A stretch of DNA of 9,610 nt, taken from DASZKW01 sp035552775. GTDB lineage: Bacteria; Actinomycetota; Acidimicrobiia; Acidimicrobiales; Palsa-688. The notes under the pieces are model-generated. The model worked only from the letters and a program-made list of their open reading frames with translations. It made no database searches and had not been told where the DNA came from. Within the stretch, counting starts at the first letter, position 1. Every line of letters begins with the position of its first letter. Where the stretch lies: positions 1 through 9,610 of the forward strand of contig DASZKW010000052.1 of NCBI GenBank assembly GCA_035552775.1, written 5' to 3'. The translations under genes and the position numbers were made by a program. Shown here in pieces: positions 1 to 5,490 of the stretch.

Positions 1-152
1 CAAGCTCATGGGCACTACCCGTTACCCGAAGGCAGCGTAACCATGTCAAGAAGACCGTCGGTAAGCCGTATGCGGGAAAACCGCACGTACGGATTGAAAG
101 GGGGATGGGGAACCGGGTCCGCGTTGCGGGCACCGCGCCCCCGACTACCAAT
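1..152 (+). mobile_element. 3' end of a group II intron (truncated by window edge)
   Basis: The first ~150 bases carry the 3' hallmark of a self-splicing group II intron in plus orientation: a domain V hairpin (about 62-96) followed by a G-rich/C-rich domain VI-like stem (GGGGG at 100-104 against CCCCC at 138-142). The tail contains GACTACCAAT and fits intron ends of the AY type, at 147-148 (AC) or 151-152 (AT). Any intron-encoded reverse transcriptase would lie to the left, outside the window. Domain V is seen directly; the exact 3' splice site is inferred and uncertain by a few bases. The stretch is open in the frame of the following gene, but that frame is intron RNA and should not be taken as protein. 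Confidence 0.75.
62..96 (+). ncRNA. group II intron domain V catalytic hairpin
   Basis: The hairpin folds as CCGTA (66-70) with TACGG (88-92), a two-base CG bulge (86-87), then TGCGG (71-75) with CCGCA (81-85), closed by a GAAAA loop (76-80). The AGC of the catalytic triad is at 64-66. Total length of about 34 nt, the two-base bulge on the 3' strand and the GNRA-like loop are the diagnostic features of domain V. One mismatch (G65 with A93) sits in the lower stem where many introns have G-U, so activity cannot be assumed. Confidence 0.8.
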
Positions 153-795
153 GGCACATACGACCGTCGCCGACGAGCACAGGCCCCGGCGCTGGCTGGC
201 CGCGGCGGGGGTCCTCGGACCGGCAACCTTTGTCGCCGACTGGGCGGTGCTAGGGGCCACATCGCGTGGTTACTCGCCCGTGGAGGATGCGATCAGCCGC
301 CTGGCCGCGACCGGGGCCTCCACCCGTGGCGCCATGACGGCGGGGTTCGTCGCCTACGGCGCCGGCCTGGTCCTCTACGCCATCCCGGTCCGCGCTGCCG
401 TAGCGGGACGGGCGTGGATGTGGGTGGCGGCGACGGGGGTGGCCACGTTCGGGGTGGCCGCGTTCCCCCTCGGCACCCAGGTGTCGGGCAACGTGCACGC
501 CGTGTTCGCCACCGTCGGCTATGCCACCCTGGCCGCGGTGCCCCTCACCGCCGCGCCGGTCCTGGCCAGAGCCGGGCGGCGGGGATGGGCGCGCGTGTCG
601 GTCGCCGCCGGGGCGCTGTGCGCCGGTGCCCTGCTGGCGAGCATCGTCGGGCCCACCTCTGTGCACGGCCTGCTCCAGCGCCTGGGCCTGACCGTCGGCG
701 ACGCGTGGCTGGTGGTCAGTGCCGGGTGGCTGCTGACCAGGGCAGGTTCCCCGCGCCACGGCGGCGCCGAGGTTGGGAGCGCGCTGCGAGCGTAG
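151..795 (+). CDS. DUF998 family multi-pass membrane protein
   Basis: A 214-residue integral membrane protein with about six hydrophobic helices (roughly residues 15-36, 61-80, 88-106, 115-137, 148-167 and 181-197). The loop after helix 1 reads RGYSPVEDAISRLAATGAS, the typical DUF998 pattern of GYSP followed by an IS-L-G segment. No enzymatic function is established for the family. The reading frame is open upstream to 43, but bases before ~150 are group II intron RNA, so ATG 151 is preferred; no Shine-Dalgarno is visible in front of it. The arginine-rich N-terminus fits a cytoplasmic start. The ATG lies at, or may straddle, the intron 3' splice site, so expression may depend on intron splicing or be disturbed by the insertion. 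It converges with the aldo/keto reductase gene 23 bp away. Confidence 0.8.
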   Translation: MAHTTVADEHRPRRWLAAAGVLGPATFVADWAVLGATSRGYSPVEDAISRLAATGASTRGAMTAGFVAYGAGLVLYAIPVRAAVAGRAWMWVAATGVATFGVAAFPLGTQVSGNVHAVFATVGYATLAAVPLTAAPVLARAGRRGWARVSVAAGALCAGALLASIVGPTSVHGLLQRLGLTVGDAWLVVSAGWLLTRAGSPRHGGAEVGSALRA

Positions 796-823
796 GACCA
801 GGTTCTCCTTTTCCCCTCCTACG
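791..823. terminator. inverted repeat between convergent genes, possible bidirectional terminator
   Basis: CGTAGGA (791-797) and TCCTACG (817-823) form a perfect 7-bp stem with a 19-nt loop. Both flanking genes end inside it: TAG of the DUF998 gene is in the left arm and TAG of the reductase (read on the minus strand) is in the right arm. A T-rich stretch (TTCTCCTTTTCC) fills the loop rather than following the stem, so it is a weak match to an intrinsic terminator. Confidence 0.35.
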
Positions 824-1691
824 AAGTGGCGCGGGTGAGCTCCGCGACCTGGTCGTCGGTCAACTCGACGGTGGCGGCCGCGCAGTTCTCCTCCACGTGT
901 GCCGACGACGATGTCCCCGGTATGGGCAGCATCACCGGCGACCGGCGCAGCAGCCACGCCAGGGCGACCTGTGAGGGCGTGGCGTTGACCGCCCGGGCCA
1001 CCTGGTCGACGGGACCGCCCGGCCTGGCCAGGCCCCCGCTCGCCAGCGGGAACCAGGGTATGAACCCGATCCCCTCCGCCTCGCAGTGCTCGAGCACGTC
1101 CTCGGACTTGCGCTCGGTGAGGTTGTACTCGTTTTGCACGCTCACCACGGGGACGACCTGGCGGGCCGCCTCGACCTGTTCGACGGTCACCTCTGACAGC
1201 CCCGCGTGGCGGATCTTGCCCTCCGAGACGAGATCGGCGAGCAGGCCGAACTGCTCGGCGGCGGGGACCTTGTCGTCGATGCGGTGCAACTGGAACAGGT
1301 CGATGCGCTCCACCCCGAGGCGGCGCAGGCTCATCTCGCATTCCTGGCGCAGGTACTCCGGCCGCCCGACCGCCAACCACTCGCCGGGCCCGGTGCGCAC
1401 CAAGCCGGCCTTGGTGGCGATGACCAGGCCGTCGGGGTAGGGGTGGAGGGCCTCGTGGATGATCTCCTCGCTCACGTAGGGCCCGTAGGAGTCAGCCGTG
1501 TCGACCAGGTCGACGCCGAGCTCGACGGCTCGGCGCAGGGTGCGCACCGCCTCGTCGTGGTCCTTCGGCGGCCCCCACACGCCCGTCCCGGTGATCTTCA
1601 TGGCCCCATAGCCCAAGCGGTGCACCGTCAACTCGCCCAGGTCGAAGGTGCCGCTGGCGGTAACGGGCCGTTCGGTCATCGTGTCGGTCAA
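819..1691 (-). CDS. aldo/keto reductase
   Basis: A 290-residue NADPH-dependent oxidoreductase of the aldo/keto reductase (TIM-barrel) superfamily; such enzymes reduce aldehydes and ketones in the cytosol, and the substrate cannot be read from sequence. The catalytic tetrad is present: Asp64 and Tyr69 in VDTADSYG, Lys94 in ATKAG and His136 in QLHRID. Near the C-terminus IPGTSSSAHVEEN matches the cofactor 2'-phosphate-binding segment. Length is normal for the single-domain family. I place the start at TTG 1691 because GGAGG (1701-1697 on the minus strand) lies 5 nt before it. The ATG at 1679 would be 17 nt from that site, and an ATG at 1769 would add 26 low-complexity residues unlike any AKR. 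It is divergent from hrcA and convergent with the DUF998 gene, so probably monocistronic. Confidence 0.92.
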   Translation of the reverse strand: MTDTMTERPVTASGTFDLGELTVHRLGYGAMKITGTGVWGPPKDHDEAVRTLRRAVELGVDLVDTADSYGPYVSEEIIHEALHPYPDGLVIATKAGLVRTGPGEWLAVGRPEYLRQECEMSLRRLGVERIDLFQLHRIDDKVPAAEQFGLLADLVSEGKIRHAGLSEVTVEQVEAARQVVPVVSVQNEYNLTERKSEDVLEHCEAEGIGFIPWFPLASGGLARPGGPVDQVARAVNATPSQVALAWLLRRSPVMLPIPGTSSSAHVEENCAAATVELTDDQVAELTRATS

Positions 1692-1695
1692 GTGT

Positions 1696-1701
1696 TCCTC
1701 C
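1696..1701 (-). promoter_or_regulatory. Shine-Dalgarno that selects a TTG start for the reductase
   Basis: GGAGGA on the minus strand ends 4 nt before TTG at 1691; measured from the GGAGG core the gap is 5 nt. This is the strongest ribosome-binding site in the window and decides the start against the in-frame ATGs at 1679 and 1769. Confidence 0.7.
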
Positions 1702-1720
1702 TGGACAGTCCTTATTGGCG

Positions 1721-1765
1721 CCGTCGCCGGCGCACCCTCCTCGGAGTGTTCCCTGCCGGCGACGG
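1721..1765. repeat. 11-bp perfect inverted repeat in the divergent intergenic region
   Basis: CCGTCGCCGGC (1721-1731) and GCCGGCGACGG (1755-1765) are exact reverse complements separated by 23 nt. The repeat lies between the divergent reductase and hrcA genes. It could be a stem-loop in the 5' leader of the reductase transcript or a regulatory site. Function is unassigned. Confidence 0.6.
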
Positions 1766-1783
1766 GCAAAACCCCGGGACCAC

Positions 1784-1810
1784 GGTTAGACAGAGGTCAC
1801 TCGGTAACCT
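1784..1810 (+). promoter_or_regulatory. candidate hrcA promoter with overlapping operator
   Basis: TAACCT at 1805-1810 fits an actinobacterial TANNNT -10 box and would start transcription only a few bases before the hrcA ATG (1822), giving a near-leaderless mRNA; no Shine-Dalgarno is seen. Over it lies an imperfect palindrome, GGTCAC-TCG-GTAACC (1795-1809; 5 of 6 arm positions pair). A further upstream half-site GGTTA (1784-1788) also matches TAACC as an inverted repeat with 16 nt between. The canonical HrcA operator CIRCE (TTAGCACTC-N9-GAGTGCTAA) is not present here. The regulator that would bind is unknown. Confidence 0.4.
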
Positions 1811-1821
1811 GGGCAGCCACC

Positions 1822-2829
1822 ATGCTCGACGACCGCAAGGCAGCCATCTTGCGGGTGGTAGTGGAGGAGTACATCCAGACCGCCCAGCCCGTCGGGTCCT
1901 CGCACGTCGCGCACGTGCGGGGGTTGTCGGTGTCGTCCGCAACCGTGCGCAACGAGATGGGCACCCTCGAGCGGGAGGGCTACCTGGTCCAGCCTCACAC
2001 CAGTGCGGGCCGCATACCCACCGACAAGGGCTACCGCTTCTTCGTCGACTCGCTGGCCACGCCCGGGTCCCTGGACGCCAGCCAGGCCCACCAGGTCCGC
2101 ACCTTCTTCGACAAGGCCCACGGTGAGCTCGAGCGGATGCTCGGCGACACCAGCCGCCTGCTGTCGGGTCTCACCCATTACGCGGCGGTGGTGACATCGA
2201 GCTCTCACCACGACCCGGCCCGCATCCGGTCGGTGCAGCTCGTGTCCTTGGCGCCGCGGGTCGTCTTGGCCGTCGTCGTGTTCTCCAACGGCGCCGTCGA
2301 CAAGCACACCTTGGAGCTCGACCACGACGTCAGCGACGAGGAAGTAGTCACGGCGGGAACCCACCTGGCCGCCCATCTGACCGGCTCGGTAGTCGGCCAG
2401 GCCGTCGTCCTGCCCGCCGGCGGCGACGAGAACGCGGACCGTCTGGCCCGAGCCGCCCTGATTGCGCTGGCCACCCCCCGCCCCGGCGGCGGTGACCAGG
2501 TGCACGTGGGTGGGGCGGCCAGCATGGCCTCGGCCTTCGAGGGGGTGCACACCATCCGCCAGGTCCTCGGCATCCTCGAGCAGCAGGTGGTGCTGGTCAC
2601 CTTGCTGCGCGACGTGCTCGACCGAGGCCTGTCGGTCGCCATCGGCACCGAGCACGGCGTGCAACCCCTCGCCGACTGCTCGGTGATAGTCGCGCCCTAC
2701 GAGGTGGAGGGAGAGCAGGTCGGCACCATCGGGGTCCTCGGCCCCACCAGGATGCACTACGAGCAGGCCTTGGCCGCCGTCGCCGTGGTCTCCCGGCGCC
2801 TCGGTCGCGCCCTCACCGAGGGCGGTTGA
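1822..2829 (+). CDS. hrcA: heat-inducible transcription repressor HrcA
   Basis: A 335-residue homologue of HrcA, the repressor that in many bacteria binds CIRCE operators of chaperone operons and is released on heat shock. The N-terminal winged helix begins MLDDRKAAILRVVVEEYI. It contains the signature SSATVRNEMGTLEREG (residues 38-53) followed by PHTSAGRIPTDKGYRFFVD (58-76), almost invariant in the family. The rest fits the GAF-like dimerisation domain with its insertion. ATG 1822 matches the family start; the frame is open to 1648, but that part covers the divergent intergenic region. dnaJ follows after 55 bp and rsmE after it, the conserved actinobacterial order. No canonical CIRCE lies upstream of hrcA, dnaJ or any other gene in this window, so its targets are probably elsewhere. 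Confidence 0.97.
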   Translation: MLDDRKAAILRVVVEEYIQTAQPVGSSHVAHVRGLSVSSATVRNEMGTLEREGYLVQPHTSAGRIPTDKGYRFFVDSLATPGSLDASQAHQVRTFFDKAHGELERMLGDTSRLLSGLTHYAAVVTSSSHHDPARIRSVQLVSLAPRVVLAVVVFSNGAVDKHTLELDHDVSDEEVVTAGTHLAAHLTGSVVGQAVVLPAGGDENADRLARAALIALATPRPGGGDQVHVGGAASMASAFEGVHTIRQVLGILEQQVVLVTLLRDVLDRGLSVAIGTEHGVQPLADCSVIVAPYEVEGEQVGTIGVLGPTRMHYEQALAAVAVVSRRLGRALTEGG

Positions 2830-2863
2830 GACCTGCTTTCTGACAGGAGGCTGGAGATCACAC

Positions 2864-2892
2864 GAGGAGTAATGTCGATCCACCGTGGCTGA
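2864..2892 (+). promoter_or_regulatory. dnaJ ribosome-binding region with overlapping six-codon ORF
   Basis: GAGGAG (2864-2869) is the nearest Shine-Dalgarno to dnaJ but lies 15 nt before the GTG start (2885). A stop codon TAA (2870-2872) in the dnaJ frame excludes any earlier start. Between them, ATG 2872 opens a six-codon reading frame (MSIHRG) whose TGA (2890-2892) overlaps the dnaJ start region. It may be chance, or a coupling device. Confidence 0.3.
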
Positions 2893-4033
2893 CGACTACT
2901 ACGAGGTGCTCGGCGTCGGCCGCAACGCGTCCGAGGACGAGATAAAGCGTGCTTACCGGCGCCTGGCCAGGGAGTTGCACCCCGACGCCAACCCGGAGAA
3001 CACAGGCGCGGAGGAGAGCTTCAAGGCGGTCAACCGGGCCTACGAGACACTGAAGGACCCGGAGCGGCGCCGGCGCTACGACATGTTCGGGGACGACCCC
3101 CGCGGCGCCGGCGGCGGCGCAGACCCCTTCGGCGGCATGGGAGGGGCGGGGGGGGCCGGGCTAGGGGACCTCTTCGACGCCTTCTTCGGGGGCAACCCGT
3201 TCGGGGGAGGCGCCGGCGGAGGCGCCCGTGGCGCCCGCAGCGGCCCCCGCCGGGGGGAGGACGCCGAGGCCACCCTCGACCTCGACTTCACCGAGGCCGT
3301 CTTCGGTGCCGACCGCGAGCTCGCCATACGCATCCCTGTCACCTGCGAGACGTGCGCCGGCAGCGGCGCCCGGCCGGGGACGACGCCAGTGACGTGCACG
3401 ATGTGCGGCGGTGCCGGCGAGGTGCGCCGGGTGCGCCAGTCGATCCTCGGCCAGATGGTGACCGCCAGCGCCTGCCCGCGCTGCGGGGGCACCGGTGAGG
3501 AGATCCCCTCCCCGTGTCCAGACTGCAGGGGGGAGGGCCGGCGCACGCTGGAGCGCTCGTTCGTCGTCGAGGTCCCCGCCGGCGTGGACAACGGCCAGAC
3601 CCTGCGCCTCACCGGTCGGGGCGCGGCCGGGCACCGGGGCGGCCCTCCCGGTGACCTGTTCGTCCACCTACGGGTGAGGGCCCATTCGACCCTGCGGCGC
3701 GACGGTGCGGAGCTGCGTGCCACCCTGCACGTGGCCCTGACGCAGGCGGCCCTCGGCACGCACGTGCAGTTCGAGACCCTGGACGGCACCGAGGAGGTGG
3801 TCATCCCGGCGGGCACGCCGAGCGGGCGGGAGATCCGCCTGCGCGGCCAGGGCGTGCCCCACCTGCAGGGCCGGGGACGGGGCGACCTGGTGATCACGGT
3901 GACCGTCGACACGCCCGGAGAGCTCACCAAGGTCCAGGAGGACTTGCTCCGCCAGCTGGCGGCGGAGCGGGGCGAGCAGGTCGCCGCACCCGGGGCGGGA
4001 CTGCGGTCCAAGATCCGCGGCGCTTTCAAGTAG
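2885..4033 (+). CDS. dnaJ: chaperone DnaJ (type I Hsp40)
   Basis: A 382-residue cytosolic co-chaperone that delivers substrates to DnaK and stimulates its ATPase. All type I domains are present in order. The J domain covers residues 1-70, with the essential HPD at 32-34. A Gly/Phe-rich linker covers about 72-122. Four zinc motifs CxxCxGxG follow: C154-C157, C171-C174, C197-C200 and C211-C214. After these come the C-terminal substrate-binding and dimerisation domains. The start is GTG 2885, because TAA just upstream (2870) closes the frame. It follows hrcA and precedes rsmE by 5 bp, so the three are probably co-transcribed. This matches the second dnaJ gene (dnaJ2) of actinobacteria, which is linked to hrcA rather than to dnaK-grpE. 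The G/F linker DNA contains an eight-G run and a G-quadruplex motif. Confidence 0.97.
   Translation: MADDYYEVLGVGRNASEDEIKRAYRRLARELHPDANPENTGAEESFKAVNRAYETLKDPERRRRYDMFGDDPRGAGGGADPFGGMGGAGGAGLGDLFDAFFGGNPFGGGAGGGARGARSGPRRGEDAEATLDLDFTEAVFGADRELAIRIPVTCETCAGSGARPGTTPVTCTMCGGAGEVRRVRQSILGQMVTASACPRCGGTGEEIPSPCPDCRGEGRRTLERSFVVEVPAGVDNGQTLRLTGRGAAGHRGGPPGDLFVHLRVRAHSTLRRDGAELRATLHVALTQAALGTHVQFETLDGTEEVVIPAGTPSGREIRLRGQGVPHLQGRGRGDLVITVTVDTPGELTKVQEDLLRQLAAERGEQVAAPGAGLRSKIRGAFK
3139..3167 (+). other. G-quadruplex motif with an eight-G run inside dnaJ
   Basis: Five G-runs follow one another on the coding strand: GGG (3139), GGGG (3143), G8 (3148-3155), GGG (3158) and GGGG (3164), with loops of 1-3 nt. 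This meets the usual G3+N1-7 quadruplex pattern on both DNA and mRNA. It encodes the flexible Gly-rich linker, so composition bias alone may explain it. Confidence 0.6.
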
Positions 4034-4038
4034 CGCGC

Positions 4039-4782
4039 GTGGCGGCTCCGCTGTCGCGTGGGGGCGGGGCGCAGCGGGTGGCGGCCCACGTGTTCGTCGA
4101 GGATCTCGAACGGCCCGTCCTGGGCGGGGACGACCGCCGCCACCTCGAGCGGGTCCTGCGCCTGCGCCCGGGTGAGGCGGTCAGCGCGTCCGACGGCGCC
4201 GGAGGCCGGAGGATGCTGCGCTGGTCCGGCGACGGGCGCCTGGCGCCGGCCGGCGACATCGAGTGGTCGCCGCGACCCGAGCCCGCCGTCGCCGTGGCGT
4301 TCACCTTGGTGAAGGGGGACAGACCGGAGTGGGCGGTGCAAAAGCTGACCGAGATCGGCGTGGACAGGATCGTCCCCATGCTGAGTGAGCGCGCCGTGGT
4401 CCGCTGGGACCGGGCCCGGGCCGACAAAGCCTTGGGGCGGCTGCGGACGGTGGCCCGGGGGGCGGCGATGCAGAGCCGGCGGGTGTGGATGGCCGAGGTG
4501 GACGACGTGCGCACCTTCGCCGGCGTCGTCGCCTCGGTGCTGGCAGCGCCGGCCGGGGGAGCGCCGGCGGGTGCGCTTTGTGTGCCCGGTGGTGGGCCTC
4601 CCCGGCTGGACCGGCCCACGGTGCTGGTGGGGCCCGAGGGTGGTTGGGCCCCGGGCGAGGAGGGTTGCGGCCTGCCCGCCATGGGGCTCGGCCCGACCGT
4701 GCTACGGGCCGAGACGGCGGCTGTCGCCGCGGGGATGCTTCTTGTGGCGTTGCGCTCCGGCCTGGTCGCGCCGGCGGGCTGA
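4039..4782 (+). CDS. rsmE: 16S rRNA (uracil-1498-N3)-methyltransferase RsmE
   Basis: A 247-residue SPOUT-class (trefoil-knot) methyltransferase that uses SAM to methylate U1498 of 16S rRNA in the assembled 30S subunit. Family motifs are in order: VKGDRPEWAVQKLTEIGVDRIVP (residues 91-113, in two blocks), QSRR (145-148), VGPEGGW (197-203) and LRAETAA (222-228), the last two forming the SAM-binding knot. The first ~70 residues form the PUA-like RNA-binding domain. The annotated start GTG 4039 is 5 bp after dnaJ. GTG 4078 (residue 14, RVAAHVFV) with a G-rich stretch before it is a plausible alternative and closer to the usual family N-terminus. The last codons and stop are the first unit of a tandem repeat that continues downstream. 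Confidence 0.95.
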   Translation: MAAPLSRGGGAQRVAAHVFVEDLERPVLGGDDRRHLERVLRLRPGEAVSASDGAGGRRMLRWSGDGRLAPAGDIEWSPRPEPAVAVAFTLVKGDRPEWAVQKLTEIGVDRIVPMLSERAVVRWDRARADKALGRLRTVARGAAMQSRRVWMAEVDDVRTFAGVVASVLAAPAGGAPAGALCVPGGGPPRLDRPTVLVGPEGGWAPGEEGCGLPAMGLGPTVLRAETAAVAAGMLLVALRSGLVAPAG

Positions 4783-4851
4783 GGCCGGTGGGCTGGGCCG
4801 GTGAGCTGGGCCGGCGGGTTGAGACCGGCGGGTTGAGGCCGGCGGGTTGAA
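4770..4851. repeat. 13-14 bp minisatellite, six units, starting in the last codons of rsmE
   Basis: Six head-to-tail units: 4770-4783, 4784-4796, 4797-4809, 4810-4823, 4824-4837 and 4838-4851. The consensus is GCCGGCGGGTTGAG with C/T and G/A variants; two units are 13 bp. The first unit contains the terminal codons and TGA stop of rsmE, so the array seems to have arisen by duplication of the gene's own 3' end. Confidence 0.85.
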
Positions 4852-4863
4852 GGCGTCGCCGGG

Positions 4864-4877
4864 GAGCCCATGGGCTC
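4864..4877. promoter_or_regulatory. 14-bp perfect palindrome upstream of bldD
   Basis: GAGCCCATGGGCTC is fully self-complementary. It lies 5 bp upstream of the BldD box and 14 bp upstream of the putative -35. With no loop it is more likely a binding site for a dimeric protein than an RNA hairpin. The binding protein is unknown. Confidence 0.4.
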
Positions 4878-4881
4878 ACGG

Positions 4882-4894
4882 CCACTCAGCGTGA
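4882..4894 (+). promoter_or_regulatory. BldD-box, predicted autoregulatory operator
   Basis: CCACTCAGCGTGA matches the published BldD consensus TNACNC(A/T)GNGTNA at 8 of the 9 fixed positions, with only the first T replaced by C. It sits in the promoter of the bldD homologue itself and overlaps the putative -35. The Streptomyces BldD protein is known to repress its own gene; autoregulation here is inferred. Confidence 0.55.
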
Positions 4895-4919
4895 CGCTTG
4901 ATGCAATTGGTGGTATTGT
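4891..4919 (+). promoter_or_regulatory. candidate bldD promoter
   Basis: GTGACG (4891-4896) as -35 and TATTGT (4914-4919, TANNNT type) as -10 are 17 bp apart. Transcription would begin near 4926 and leave a leader of about 14 nt containing the AGGGGG ribosome-binding site. The match is modest; the overlap with the BldD box supports it. Confidence 0.4.
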
Positions 4920-4927
4920 CCTGGCCC

Positions 4928-4933
4928 AGGGGG
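4928..4933 (+). promoter_or_regulatory. ribosome-binding site selecting the GTG start of bldD
   Basis: AGGGGG ends 6 nt before GTG 4940. The frame is open upstream to 4898, but an earlier start would add residues absent from BldD proteins and would precede the putative transcription start. Confidence 0.6.
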
Positions 4934-4939
4934 TGGACC

Positions 4940-5446
4940 GTGAAAGACGACGAAGTAGCCACGGGCTACGAAAGCCGCGTTGGCGAGCGGCTTCGCAGTG
5001 TCCGCAAGCAGCAGCGGCTCTCGCTGCAAGCCGTCGAGGCTGCATCCGACGAGGAGTTCAAGGCGTCGGTTCTCGGCGCTTACGAACGGGGCGAGCGTGC
5101 CATCTCGGTGCCGAGGCTCCAACGCCTGGCCAGGTGCTACAACGTCCCGGTCGATCAGCTCCTGCCTCGCAACTCGGGTGCGGGCGGAGACGCCGGGGAC
5201 GGGTCGGGAGATCACATGGACGGCGCGACCAGCCTGACCATCGACCTCGCCCGCCTGGAGCAGGTAGGCGCCCCGGAGCGAGAAGTGCTCAGCCGGTTCC
5301 TGGGAATGATCCAGGTCGAGCGCCAGGACTTCAACGGCCGGGTGCTCACCGTCCGCCACGATGACGTGTGGGCGATCGCCTCCCTGCTCGACACCCGCCC
5401 CGACCTGGTCGCCGACCGACTCGACGAACTTGGTCTGTGCCGCTGA
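4940..5446 (+). CDS. bldD: BldD-type transcriptional regulator, c-di-GMP-responsive
   Basis: A 168-residue homologue of BldD, the actinobacterial master regulator that represses developmental genes when dimerised by cyclic di-GMP. Residues 12-76 are the helix-turn-helix domain; LSLQAVEAASDEEFKASVLGAYERG and VPRLQRLARCYNVPVDQLLP closely follow Streptomyces BldD. After a Gly/Asp-rich linker (79-95), the C-terminal domain (about 98-167) keeps the c-di-GMP signature RxD-x8-RxxD as R128, D130, R139 and D142, with the same spacing as R114, D116, R125 and D128 in S. coelicolor. It lacks the long tail of the Streptomyces protein. GTG 4940 is chosen from its ribosome-binding site. A BldD box in its promoter predicts autoregulation. 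It lies between rsmE and hemW on the same strand. Confidence 0.93.
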   Translation: MKDDEVATGYESRVGERLRSVRKQQRLSLQAVEAASDEEFKASVLGAYERGERAISVPRLQRLARCYNVPVDQLLPRNSGAGGDAGDGSGDHMDGATSLTIDLARLEQVGAPEREVLSRFLGMIQVERQDFNGRVLTVRHDDVWAIASLLDTRPDLVADRLDELGLCR

Positions 5447-5490
5447 GTGAGCTTCCGGGCGCCGGCGGCTGGCCGGCGCCGCTGACACCG

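Noticed and set aside
43..150. An upstream extension of the DUF998 protein from ATG 43
   Set aside because: These bases are group II intron domains V and VI, and the encoded residues (MSRRPSVSRMRENRTYG) do not resemble a DUF998 N-terminus.
250..1380. A 376-codon minus-strand frame over the DUF998 and reductase genes
   Set aside because: It is Arg/Gly/Pro-rich with no domain and overlaps two better-supported genes in another frame.
1786..1812. CIRCE operator upstream of hrcA, suggested by TTAG at 1786
   Set aside because: Only TTAG and TAA agree with the arms and the spacing is wrong for TTAGCACTC-N9-GAGTGCTAA.
1786..2883. A 365-codon minus-strand frame antisense to hrcA
   Set aside because: It is a shadow of hrcA rich in Gly, Val, His and Gln; hrcA has unmistakable family motifs.
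3076..4341. A 421-codon minus-strand frame antisense to dnaJ and rsmE
   Set aside because: It is Pro/Arg/Ser-rich shadow sequence; both plus-strand genes have complete family motifs.
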